Assembly: GCA_905250075.1 (NCBI GenBank)
Contig: CAJNOP010000004.1
Location: 3,854,558-3,918,557 of the forward strand
Length of the DNA: 64,000 bases
DNA from: Rotaria sp. Silwood1
Taxonomy: Eukaryota; Rotifera; Eurotatoria; Philodinida; Philodinidae
Direction of reading: 5' to 3'
Position numbers and translations under genes: made by a program
The notes under the pieces: model-generated
What the model saw: only the letters and a program-made list of their open reading frames with translations
Database searches by the model: none
Told to the model about the DNA's origin: nothing
Shown: positions 28,501 through 43,500 of the stretch, one piece after another
How positions within the stretch are numbered: position 1 is the first letter of the stretch
Layout of the letters: every line of letters starts with the position of its first letter

Positions 28501-31500
28501 GGGTCCAATTCATTAGTGTCCAGACGATGCATATAGTCTGTACTATAAAGTAAATAATCAGTTGAAGGGTCTCCCTTACAAGTCTTTACGAAATATGAAG
28601 CTTTACAAGAAATAAATGTTGGTTAAATTCGTCTATGAAAAAAAAAGTTTATACTTTGAAAATTCTATATCTTGAAGTGACTTATGAGGGAACATTTCCA
28701 ACTGTCACATCGCTTTTGAGTCGAGCGTATGCGCAACCCGTAGGCTCTAATGATCTATGAATACTCCCAACAAAGTTCGTGCTGCTAGCTTATTACTGCC
28801 GAGATATTGCATTTTTACTATATTTTTAAGCAGAAAGCCGTGGTCCCCCTCAGGAACACTAGGAAAGCTGAGTTTCGAACTTCGACTTGAAACTTTGCAT
28901 AGAGATAGGCTTCAATGAGAATAGTTTTGTGAAAATTTCAGATCTTTTCGTTGTTCCTATCCTAAGATACAGCTATGGTAAAATCACTGATATACACCAG
29001 CAAATTCCGATCTTCTTATTTCAGATCAGGAGCAATCAAAAGATCTGAAACTGTCACAATAAACTATCCTCATTGAGGCCTATCTCTATGCAAAGTTTCA
29101 AGTTGAAATTCGAAACTCAGTTTTCCTAGTGTTCCTGAGGGGGACCACAGCTTTTGTTCTTAAACATACAGTAAAAATGCAATATCTCGGTAGTAACAAG
29201 CTAGCAGCACGAACTTTTCTCAGAGTATTCATAGATCATTAGGGCCTATATGATGCGCATACGCTCGTCTCAAAAGCGATGTGACAGTTGGAAATGTTTC
29301 CTCGTTAATCCAAACAATTCTGAAACTTTTTACGGATGTTTATCCAATTCAGATCTTCAGTTGGGCAACGTTTCAGATCGAATACTTGTTAGATTCCTCA
29401 TGATGATCATGAAAATGTTATTTGAGATTTGCAGTATTTTCACATTTAATGTGAACTTTTTTCGTTAGTTAGAATTATCATCGAAAATAAAATTTATCAT
29501 AAGAACTTAACTAACAATTTTTCATTTCAAAAATCTTCTAGTCAATTTTTTAGCTTTTCGGATTAAAGTCAATAATCTTGATAATTTAATTTATAATAAA
29601 AAATATTCATACAAAAACGAATGCTAAATATATTATTTAAAGAAAACTTTTAGATATTGATGTTGAATAATATTAAAATTAACTTTTTCTTCAAAAAAAC
29701 TCATAATTATTGAAAATACAATCTTCTATAACTTATTATCTTTTTCTAGGTGATCCATTAGGTTTATTTTCAATTGATTCAACTAATCAATCACTTATTC
29801 TTCTTGATGAATCACTTGCTCGTTCATATATTTATCCAATAACTTTAACCATAATTGATATATCACAAAATGAATTAATTAATGCAACCGTAACAATTTT
29901 TATATCAAATATTGGTATACATTTTCCCTGTCCATCTTATCTAAAATCTTCACCATATATATTTACTTATGAATCTTTATCATCAAAAAATCTTGATTCT
30001 TCAACTAATTATGAATCTAAATCAATAATTATTCGTGCATTTGATCCCTTTACATCAATAAATGGTGAAGCATCAAATCAAGCTGAATGTATAATTAATA
30101 ATGATATTGAATATTCAAATGATTTTCAAATATATAATCATAATTTTATATTTGATAATGAATTTTTAATTGGTTATATAAATGATACATTTGGTTTATC
30201 ATCATATATCTATAATTTAAAACAAGAACCTATACAAATACAAATAAATAAAAATAAATATTCTCATATAAATTTATTTGATATAAAATATTATTTATTA
30301 AATTCATTAAATAAAAATTTTTTTCAATTAGATGAATATTCTGGTTTAATTAAATATAATTCATTAAATAATTTACAATATAAAAAATATTCATTAATTG
30401 TTTATGCTAAATATCAAACATTAATAACATTTATACGTTTAAATATATTAATTAATAATAAAAATTTTAATAGAAAAAATTCATTACAATCAATATATGA
30501 ATTTAAATTATATATACCATTTGTTAATAATTATACAATTGGTTATATTAATACAAAAAATCAAAATTTAATTATATTAAATGAAAATATTTTACCAATA
30601 ATATCAATTGATTATACAGGAAGATTATTTATTAAAAATCGTACATTATTATTATTAAATGGAAATTTTTATGATTTTCTTATACAAAATGATGATTTAG
30701 AAATAATTCGTATACAAATTTTAATATTACAACAACGTGAATATATATATGAATGTAATTTAAATTATTTATATGATATTAATGATCAAAAATTAATTGG
30801 TTTTATTAATATATTAAATAAAAATAATAATAATCAAACTGTATCAATGTGTTATGAAAAATCTTATTATCTTTTAAATTATAATCATTTATTTCTACTT
30901 GATCGTCAACATGGATTATTATATTATAAATATCAAAATCAAACAATTAATGAAGATTTATTACTTTTAATACAAATTGATAATTCACGATGTTTAATTA
31001 CAGTTGAAAAAGATGTTTTACAAATATCATATATGATGATTAGAAATGGAAGTCAATTACATATTGATATGAAAGAAAAATATCATATTGAAAAGGTAAA
31101 GAAAAGTCGTTTGTGTTATAACACTAAGCAAAATATGATAGACCTGTATATCAGAGGACTTTATAAGATAGATTTGGATTTGTTAATTCTAATATACTGT
31201 CAATATATGTTTGTAAGGAAAGATATTAATTGTAATATGGTACAGAAAATGGTTGATAAGGAAGCTTCGTCAAATGTCAAACGCTTTTTGATTTCGTGAG
31301 TAGTAGTGAACAATAGAATGGTTTAGCTTTTCAAGTCTTCGTCCTTTAGATATCAAAATTTTTCTGATCTTCTTAGCAAAAAACGTGAAGTCGAAACTCA
31401 AAAGTTGATTTTTCGAGTAGTCACAGCTTGTTTTTTTGAAAAGCCCAACAATTCTACAGTGATTTTATATATTGAGAGGATTTCTCTCATGACCTGCATC

Positions 31501-34500
31501 TACCCCCCTTGCTAAGTTCTACACTTTTCATTATATAGAATACAATATGAACGTAATGTATCCAAAATTGACTGATAGTAAAACTGAATATCGTATTGAT
31601 TTTTTTTTATGAGAACCTTATAATGAAAAAGATCCTTTCAGTTGAGTAGTAAATGATCATAAATTCATTTCATTGATAAAAGCACATAGTTTATAAAATG
31701 TTATATCCATTCATAACGAAAAGAATCATGAAGAAGACAAAATTCATGTTAAAGAAATCATTTATAATTCGATTTAATTTAACCCATTGATTTTGTCGCA
31801 TTGGATATTTCATTAAAAGGTTTCTTATCTCAAGTCTAACGAAAAAATTCGTAAATCTCAATTGTCTTTTCAGAACTTTCATTTGAGATAAAATTGAATA
31901 AATATCAACAAAAAAGTCCAAAATAATGTTTGTACAGAATACTACCGTTAATTCTATATTTCAATTGAAACCTATCGAATTCAAAGTACGAAACATTTTC
32001 AGTTCAGTTCAGTTTCAACAAAAAAAAACACGAATCGCCCAAATCTCTGCTCAATACTGCATCAAAACAATAAAAATTCGCACTTTTTCACAAAAGTTAC
32101 TAATAATTATTCAATCTTATCCTAGAAGTAAAAAATCTAAATATATATTCGAAAGTATCGAAAACTCCTGATACTTATCCTTTATCTTTTAATATTCGAA
32201 AACTGAGCAAATTTATTTGTAGGAAAATTTTCATCATTCGATATTCATCTACTTACAAGCGTAATTCTTCATTTCTATCCTTCTAATTTTAATAAGTTTT
32301 TTTTCCTATAGATACTGAATAGTATTCTAATAAATATCTTAAAAGAAATTTTTTCTAGAACCAACAAATTTTCGAAATTTTTATCTGAAAATTTATGCAT
32401 ATAGAAAATTCAATTAAATTAGTTGCCATAAAAATACTCAGTAGTTTCAAAAATAAAGTCTCTTCGAGATGTACAAAGTAAGTTTTCTGAAAATCTGTTG
32501 TATTTAGATAAGTTTAGTTCAATATCAATAAGAATCCAAGTCATAGATTACTTTCGTAGTCAAATTTAACTAGCTCTAAAAATTTCAATTTTCTTGTTTT
32601 TTTTAAGTCTTCCGGACAAATAAAACTACATAATAATACAATAATAAATTATGATATAATTCCATCTCAATCACCAATATTTTCAAAAACATCCTATGAA
32701 TTTATATTAAATATTACAAATACGACAAATGAAAAAGTTTTTATCGGTCAAATATCTGCTCAACCCTATAATATAAATCGTAGTCATCTTATTTATAAAT
32801 TTCTTAATCGAAATAAATATTTTCATATTAATCATACTAATGGTATTATTGAATATATACCATCAAAATTTTATAATAAAACAATTGAATATATTGAAAT
32901 TGTTGCATATGATTTAATTTATAATCAAAGTACAATAATTAATATAACTATTTATATAAATAAACAAGATTTTACAACAATAATTTATCATAAAACTTTA
33001 TCTGAAATTCTTCCACCTGGTTCATTAATATTTCAAACAAATTATTCTCTTGAAGAAAATTTTCATTATTCTCTTCATGATTATAATTCAAATTTATTTA
33101 TAATAAATTCAACAACAAGTGAAGTATATTTACGTAATTATTTTATTGATAAATTTTATTCATTTAAAATTTTAATAAAACCAATTAAACAAATTTTTAT
33201 TATTAAATTAATAATAATTGATTATAATAATAATTATCCTAATTTTTATAATCTACCATTAAATTTATCATTATCATTATCAAATAAATTTTTAACAAAA
33301 TTTTCTTCATATGATTATGATATTAATTCTAATGAAAATCTTCATTATTATCTACTTAATAAAAATCAAGAAAAAATTTTTTCTCTTAATCAAACAAATG
33401 GTATATTACAATTTAATAATAAACAATATTTAAATCAAACAAATATACAATTATATATTGGTATAACAGATCATTTTTATTTAACAAAATCATATATACA
33501 AATTAATTTTTATAATTATACAAAAAATTTACCTAAATTTTCATCCGATGAATATATTTTTTATTATGATCCAATACGATCTATACTTGGACAAATAAAT
33601 GCATATGATAATGATTTAAATGATGAAATTTCTTATGAAATTTATATACAATCAAATGATATATCAATTGATCGATATACTGGTGTAATTAAAATTGAAA
33701 AAAATTTTTCACTTATAAAATCATCTATAGAATTTTATGCATCAGCTAAAGATTTAGCTAAACAAATAAGTTATACGAAAATAAAAATAATCTATATAAC
33801 AGAACCAAAATTTCGTTCATATATATATTATATAACATTAAATTCAATAAATATAAAAATTCCATATGAATTATATCAATTTGATATTGTTGATTTATTT
33901 AATCAACCATTAAAATCTATAAAATATCAAATAAAAAATCAAACAAATATATTTGATATAAATGATAATAAATTAATATTAAAAAATAATTTAAATTTAA
34001 CAAATAATTATTTATTAAATATAAATGCATATTGGAAAAATTTTATTATACAAACATTTATACAAATACAATTTATAGAAAATTTTTTTAAATTAAATAA
34101 AAATTTTTATGAATTTAATATAGAAAAAAATTTTTTATATAATCATTATCTTATTGAAACATTTAATATGAATGAAAATATAAATTTAATTAAAATTATA
34201 TCAACACCATTAACTAAATATGATTGTATAGAAAATTTTTATATTAAATTTGATCAATTATTTTTTAAAACATATCCAATATTAAATGATTTATGTTTTT
34301 TTGAATTAAATTTTATTAATTATCAAAATTTAACTATTTATTCAAGTCAAATTAAAATTAATTTTATTAATTCATATTTAAAACCAAAATTTTCATCAAA
34401 TATTTATTATTTTTATTCACTAAAAAAAGAAAATCTATTTCGAATATTTGCTTTTGGTTCAAATTCAATTCAATATAAATTAGATAATAATTCATATGGT

Positions 34501-37500
34501 TTAATTATTAATCAAACTGATGGTTTAATTACATTTAAATATGGTTTTGATTTATTTAAAAATATTGATTATATACAATTAAATGCTTATGCTATTGATG
34601 AAAAAACATTATTAAATGATACTACTTTAATTCATATTTCATTTAATGAAGAACAACAATTTGAAATACCAACAAATTATTCACAAATATCATTATGTCC
34701 TAATGTACCAATTTTACTTTCGGATCAAAGTTTACCTGGTAAGGAAAATTATCATATTGTCTCTTCTTTCAAGATATTGTTTCTGACTATAAAGGGTAGA
34801 ATCTATCGAGTCCGGGTCTGAAATTTTGGACCCGACGGGGTCTAGTGGCGGAGATGATGGAAGCTTTTCTAACCAATATTGTCCAATTTTCTGATAGTTC
34901 AGTTTTAGTTATGCTAGAGATTTATATGAAAGTACTTTTTATCAAACAAAAAGTCTCAGAAAATCGATAGCTCTTCCGAGACTATAGATTGGCGGTTTCT
35001 TCTCAAAACTATATGATACATTTACAAAACGATATTAGAATCGTTTTATAACTGCTGATATATAAAACTACATAGTAGTTATCTTTTTGATTTTGTCTTA
35101 TCGTATATTATTCAAATTAAGATATGGAAGAAGTATATATGTAAAAGTTGTGATAAAATTCATTATTGCGTATAATTCAATATGTCTAAGAGCATCGATA
35201 GTTTTCTCAAATGTTTTTTTTTGGGAATTATTAGAAACGAAACTGATTCATGTTGTTTGTTTGTTTTTTTTCACATTCACAATTATATTGTCTTTTAGGT
35301 ACAGTCATTCAAGATGTTAGTTTTGATAATAATAGTATTCCGTATAATTATTATATTCTATCGGGAGATAAATACGGTCTATTTGCTATAAATAATCTTG
35401 GTCAACTTTATTTAACCTCACCAATGCTTAATAAAACATCTGAAGAATATTTTGAATTAATTATTCTTATATCATCAGTATCATCATTATTCTATTGTCG
35501 TACTAATATATCAATTATTCGAACACCTAATTGGTCATATTTTATTTGTCCAGCAGTAAGTCTTGTTCTTTTTTACATTGATTTTTAATATTAAAAACTA
35601 TTTTCATAGATACCAATTGAATGGATGATTGAAGAAGAATCTCCAATAGGTACAATAATTGGTACAATCAAAGAAATTTTATTAGAAATAAATAATTCTT
35701 CACAATTAATTGATCAAATATCTATGAAATTAAATAATTCTAATAATGATGCACAATCATTTCTTCTTAATTCTCAAACAGGTTTGTTAATTAATTTTTT
35801 AGAATTTGTCTTATGTTTTTCGAAGTATTATAAGTTTTAAATTGAGATTTTATGTATTGACGAGCGGAATCAATCGTTTTTTAGTACCGAAATCGAGAGA
35901 CTCTCATTCATATCTAGTTTTGCAACTCTTCATTCCATATCGAAGAAATAGAAGACGAACGATCATTAAGAACGTTTCTATAATAATCAAAAACAACATA
36001 CATATAAATTCCACATATTCGGGTTTTAGAGAATTACAGTGACCAGCATAAATCTTTTTTTTTACTTCAGGTATAATAACATCAAATTCACGTCTTGATT
36101 ATGAACAAAAAACATCTTATTCATTATCAATATTACTTGAACCAAATGAATTAAATTGTTTAATATTAATTAATATTAAATTAATTAATATAAATGATAA
36201 TCCAATAATTTTTGATTTAAATTCATTAATATATAATATAACAGAAAATAATATTTTTCCATATTATATTGGTTGTATACATTTAATTGATATTGATCAA
36301 TTATATTCTTATAATTATGAATTTTATCTTAAAAATAAAACTATAACACAAATTTCAATTGATTATATAACTGGTTCAATAATATTATATGATAAACTTG
36401 ATAGAGAATATCATGGTTCACAATTAGAATATGATATAATAGCAATTGATAATAATAATAAAGATAATATATTAACAAATAAATTAATCATTTTAATAAA
36501 TGATATAAATGATCATGGACCAAAATTTGATCAAAATTATTATACAATTAATATAAGTAAATCACTTCGACCTGATACAATTATATTTCAAATAAATGCA
36601 ACAAGTTATGATCCAATTATAAATGGACATATAATATATGATTTAATTAATTCATCGGATTATTTTTATATTAATCAACAAACAGGTATAATTCGTTTAA
36701 AAAAATATCTTCTATCAACAATTATGAATTTTACATTATTAATTAAAGCATTTGAATATGATATTAATTTAACTGATTATACAAATTTATTTATAACAAT
36801 TATTAATGATGATAATATATATTTTAATTTTAATAATAATAATAATAATAATATAAATTGTTCGATTGAAGAAAATAAAATTATTGGTACAAATATTTGT
36901 ACAATTGGTTTTGATTCAAATGATTTTATTTATGAATTAATTGATCATATGAATTATTTTCATATATATAAAAATAATGGAACAATTATTAATAATAAAA
37001 TATTTGATTATGAAATTGATCAACATGAATATAATGTTACTATTATTGTTAAAGATCGAGAAAATCAGGTAGAAAGATTTTTCTTTTTTTTTTTTCGAAT
37101 TTGCATTAGAGTAATCATAAGAACACAAAAAAAAAAGAGACATGAAAGGAAATTCTATAGAAAATTTATTTCAATTAACATATCAGAACGACAGTAATCG
37201 CTCGTTGAGAAAAAAAAGACATTTAAATACTTGAAGACGAAAATTTTCAAGTTGAATAGTATTCATAAATAGAAGATAACTTTCTCATATGCAAAATCAT
37301 CAACTGTTTTCTGGTCTGAATAGATTTTTTTCTTCCGTAGGAAAAAACTTTATTTTTCAAAACATAAGCACATGATATAAAAACCACAAAGTTCAGAATG
37401 GCTAACTTTACATGTCGGAGAAGTGACACTCACATGCTGGATAAAATATTGACTTGAACATAGTTTTACTTGAAGAGCAAATGAATTTCCGTACAGCTAT

Positions 37501-40500
37501 ATTCATGTCTCGAAGCTTTGAAATAAAGTTTTAAAAAATTTTTCTCATCATCATATCTTGTGAATTTCCTGGCATAGAGATACAGCGGTGATAATGATCA
37601 GTACTGCACCGATCTGAGGATACAAATATTGAATAAGAATAAGCCGTTGAAACTATAGTAGTCTTAAATTCATATCGAGGAAGGTTTATTTTAAAAAAAA
37701 AGCTAAACTTTTATAAAGCATGATTACTACTGTAATAAATGGTAGCCTATTTTCATAAGATTCAGTTATTTTTCGATCGAAAGAACTAAAATTAATTCAA
37801 AGTCTTTACAGTTTTATCTTGCGTTTGTCATCTTTACCGTTGCCATTACTATTTGAATACAATACAAAATTTATCATCTTATGAAATGAAATTTTTTTTT
37901 CTTCATTCTAGTCTATTATATTATCTTCACTAAATCTAACAATTTATATTTATAATATCAATGATAATAATCCTGAATTTCTAAATAGAAATTTAACAAC
38001 AATTCTTTATTTATTCTATCCATCATTAAATACAATTATTCATACAATTGAAATCATAAATAAAGATCAATTAAATTTAAATATTGAAATTCTTAATGAT
38101 ACATATTCATCATATAAACTTCAAACATCATTAAATTTTGCTGAACTTATTCTAATTGATTCTATATTTATCGATCGTGAAGATTATCTTATTATACGTT
38201 TATGGAATAATAATAATATATCTTATTCTATGGATTTATATATACATTTAATATATGCTCAACGTTCTATTGATTATCCAATAATAATTCCTCAAACAAT
38301 TGATGGTTATATAAATATTGATGAAAATTTTTCATTAATTAATTTTGGTCAATTATTTATTAAAAATCATTCTGAATATAAATTTATTTATTTTAATTTA
38401 AAATCTAATGAATATTTTTTTCTTAAACAATTATCAAATAATCAAACTGAACTTTATTATAATTCATCATTACAAAAATATTCTCAACAACAACAACAAC
38501 AACAAAAATATCGTTTATTACAATATCAAATTGAATTAACTGTTATTGCTATAAATCAATCAATACCAATAATAAATTTTTCACAAAATTTTATAATACA
38601 TTTTACAAAAACTTCAAATTCATTATTAAAAACACATTTTATTGATTTACATTTATGGCCTATTGATCGTGAAATGTTAGAACGTTCATTATCAATAATA
38701 ATTAATTTAAATTCTCATACAACATATGAACAATTTATTATTTATAGTTTACCATTAATACGTGAATATTTATCTGATATAATTGGTGTTAATATACGTC
38801 ATGTACATATATATACATTTGATTTAAAAAATGAACAACAAATTGAATTACTTATTGCTATTATACGTTATCCATCACGTTTACGACCACCACGTTATAT
38901 ACATAAAAAATTACTTTATAATGCATTAAAAAATATAACAAATTTATTTGAAAAAATTCCAAATATTAAATCAATTGAAAAAATATTTATTAATCAATGT
39001 GATTTTAAATCATGTGAAAATAATGGTCGATGTACAAGTCATATTAAATTAATTAATCAACAATATAATTATTTTTATTATAAAACATATCAACGTTTAA
39101 TACCTAAATATCAATGGAATATTAAATGTTTATGTTTAAATCATTATTATGGACAATATTGTCAATATAAACAAAATTATCAATCACCATGTTTATCAAA
39201 TCCTTGTTCATCATTAGAAAGATGTATTGAAGAAAGTTCAACATTATATACATGTCAATGTATTGATGAACCATGTAATTATAATGAAATTTTATTAGAA
39301 AATACATTAGATTGTATTAATATTAATTCACCAACATGTCGAGGTATGATTATTAAGATTTTTTAAATTATTTTCTTTGTATGTTTTCAATTGCCAATAA
39401 AGTAAAATCAAGGGAACGAAAAAGATAAAACTATTCATATTATGAGATAATCAATGTAGATTATGCGATTTTTAAAAGTGATAACCCATATGATTCCATT
39501 ATTATAATGTGCACTATACCGATAGTCGTTTACTATATAATTATTTTGACGGTGAAGTTTGGAAAAAGACGTTTTCAAAATTTACTTAAAGAGTGAAATT
39601 GGAATATAGTATAATAGACTTTTTTTTTAATATTTGATATGTTTTGACATCCAAACGACTACTTACAGTATTGCAATTTTTAAGTCAAGTTAAATTGTAA
39701 GAATTATAATCGCCAGTACTATACCATATTAAGGGTACCCCTCCTTTTTTTCGATCAAAAACTCGATTTTGAGTTGGGCAAAGGTATGATAGTCTCAAGT
39801 GTTATGTGCAATTAGAGAGATCATTCAACTCTAAACACCTTACTATTACAGAGTTACTGAATTAAAGAAATTATTTTTTCATAGTAATCATAAGAAATTT
39901 TTTCCTTTTACTTAGCGTAACGCAAAACTACAGTTCTCTCAAACGGGCCTGCTTACGACCCCCCCCCCCCCCCCCCTTCTAACTTTGCCCGATCGGACTG
40001 AAATTTTTACCACAGATACTTGGAAGTATTCTCCAGATGTAGGATCAGCCGTTTCCGCATTGGGCCTTCCTATCCAGATCTATAGGGTTGTGAACGCCAA
40101 GACTCGGATTTTGGATCCGAACCTTTCGGTATTTCTCTCATAACAAGAAAAGAATGCGAGATTTTTAGAAAAGCTCAAAACTGTCTCTGAGATGTGGTCT
40201 TAGGTATCTCCAAAAAAATTTTCAGCGCAATTCGACAAAAATTTGATGAGGGTCGTAATGTGGCCCGATGCGGACCTATGGAAAACTGGAGTTTTTCCAA
40301 GGACATCGCAAAAAACCCTTTTTAAAACGTTTTTCCTTGAACATGTGTAAGCTTATTTTAGATGCTCTAACTGTGGTAAAAATTTCAGGCGAATCGATTG
40401 TACCCTCTTTGAGAACTAGAAATGGTCCAAAAAGAGGGGGGGGGGGTACCCTTGATAATATTGTAAAAATCTCGACAATCTACTGCTGACATATCGAAGA

Positions 40501-43500
40501 TTCTTTTTATGAAACTCAATCTAAAAGACTATATCAATGTTTTATATGAACTATTTTCTTATAACATTTCTGGAAGATTAGTGAAGAAATATATTCCAAA
40601 ACAGATAGAATATAAAAATAACTTCCCTGTGCTTCAAATTTTAATTCCACTAGGCTAACGCTAACAGTTCCACATTAGAGTAGTATTCTAATTGAAATCA
40701 AAAAGAAAATATCTGATCATATTTGAAGTTTACTCTAACGAAGTATTTTTGATTCAAACGAATGATATAAACTACTTTAATTTAATTTAAAAAAAATATA
40801 TTTTGTTTAGATTCATCAAATACTTTAACATTTGATGGTTATAGTTTTGTTCGTATGAATATGACAATGAATTTAACTGAACATATAAATCTAACATTTA
40901 CATTTCGTACTCAAGTTTCACAAGGAAAATTACTAAAATTAATAACATATGATGAAAATAATCAACAAAATTTATTAATCATTCAAATAAAAGATGGTTA
41001 TATTAATTATCAATTAAATAAAAAAATTCTTTTTCAATTAAATGAAATATTAATAAATGATAGTTTATGGCATCATATTTATTTTTCAATCGATTATATA
41101 TCAAATAATAATAATAATAACTATTATTATTATTATCATATACGTCTTGATCATGTATTTAGTAGTAAAATTCATATATCACAAAAAATTTTATTAAATG
41201 AAATAAAAGAATTTATTATTGGTAATGATTTTCATGGTTGTTTAGGAAATTTAACAATAAATAATCAAATAATTTATTTACAAAAACAAAATAATAATCA
41301 TTTAATTGAACATATTGGAACAAATAATGGTTGTCAATTAGCTGAAATTGAAACACGTACATTAAGACATTATACAATTAAAGATGATATTTGTTCATTA
41401 TATCATCCATGTTATCATGGTGGTTTATGTTTAAATCAAAATAATAAATATGGTTTAAGTTTTACATGTAATTGTTTAAAACCACGATTTTCTGGTCGAC
41501 AATGTCAATATGATTTACAACCATGTTTAAGTTATCCATGTTTATTTAATGAACAATGTATTTCATCATCATCATCAACAATAGATCATTTAAATCAATC
41601 ATATACATGTATATCATCATTAATTAATTTACCAATATCAACTAGAAATTCTTTATATATTGGTTTAGCTTTAATTTTTTGTACATTTATATTATTTTTT
41701 TTACTTTGTCTTTCGTTAATTATTTATTGTCAACAACAACGAAAAGATAAAAAACGAAATGAAAATATAAATCATGATAAACCATTTGTATCAGCACCAT
41801 TATTAATACAAAAATCATCACCAAAAACAACAAATACAATTGAAAGTCCAATACAAACATTATTAAAATTAAATCATAATGGAAAACAAACAATTGAAAC
41901 TATGGCACTTGTTGATCATAATAATCATCAACAAACAATAATGAATAATTTTAATGATAAAGTATATAAAAAGTTTTATTTTTTTTTGAATTTCGAAGAA
42001 TATAGCATGTTTTATTTTTCTCTCGCTCTCATATACACGGTAATAAATTTCTTAGAAATCATATTAAATAAAAAACGCAAAACAAAAAGATAATCATTAT
42101 CTATACTAAGTTTTGACTTTGATGGTTTCAATCAATGATATTCTTGTTAGTTCCACGAAAATAAATCATAGCTAGGATCGATTCGGCTTGAAAACAAAAA
42201 TGAACCGATCTCATATTTGAAAAACGAAAAATAATTTTTTTGTTTTGTATTGAACTATGTATAAATTCTCTATATTCGTTTTCTTTCATTTCGAATTTAA
42301 TAAAGTTTAAGTCTATCAAAATTTAAATTCTTTCAATAATTATTATTCTTATTTTTTCAGGCAGTTAATAATCATTTAAATAAATCATCACAATCAATTG
42401 ATAAACATCAATATCAATCTCATGAGTCATTAAGTCGTCGTCAGGTAAGTTAAAAAGCAACTTACAATAAAGATTAAATATTATGTTTTAATCTAGAGTG
42501 ATCCGAAATATTATTCAACAATTGGAAGAATGAATATTCCACCAGATAATTTTCTTATTCATTATAATAGTATTGATTATGGTTTGTGATTATGAAATTT
42601 TTCTTATTTATTAGAATTACATTTTTTTTTCTTTTTATTTTATAGATACTACACGTATGCCACTAGTTGATCCACAAGCAACAGATTTATTTGATTGTAA
42701 GTATTTTTCTCAGTGTAAAATAAATTTATATCTTTTTTTTCGTTATTGTTTTTTTTAAGTTCCAGCATCACCAACAAGTAAGTTTTATTGTTTCTTATCC
42801 TTTCATAGATATAGTAATTAACACTATTGTCTCGATTGGCTTTATTCGTTTTATTATTTTTTTGTTGGTTGATTTTACTATGAGTCAATTGGACTCTATA
42901 GTAATATTCTTTATTGATCTTTAGAGAATATAATTCCATTAAATTGTGAATAATTAAAGAAAATATACAATAGAATGACATTCAATTGAAAAGTTAAGAA
43001 CAATGTCTAAAACTATCTTTCATATTTGGAAATGTTAATTGAATTTGAGATCAATAAATCTATATTGAGATAAATGAAGATAATTGAAATACAACAAAAA
43101 CACCTTAAATAACTGTCTCAATGAAGTGCTGCTACTCTTCATGATATAGTGCTGATATTTTGGGTGAATTTGTATGACAATAAACTATGATCCGTAAACA
43201 CTAATCAGCCTTGTATTGGTTCTCATGCAGTGAAGTTATGGTTTAGACATCATCTGATCTCAACTGTATTAGCACAAATATTTTCATTAAACTCTTTACT
43301 TGACTGTCGTAATTATTATCTCAAGTTCGACTTTTGTCAAAAAATCACTTTGATATAATTGAGATGTTATCTTCTGATTTAGCATGTCCGTTAAAAAGTA
43401 AATGTTAATTTTTAGTAAGATGAATCTTTTCCAGAATAACTATTATCAATGCATTCGAAACTTTGTTTGAGAAAGTTCATATGATATCTCAGAGCATGCC

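Noticed and set aside
40268-40489. 73-codon plus-strand frame within cadherin intron 13
   Set aside because: It runs through the G-tract and terminal repeat of a non-autonomous transposon and resembles no transposase.
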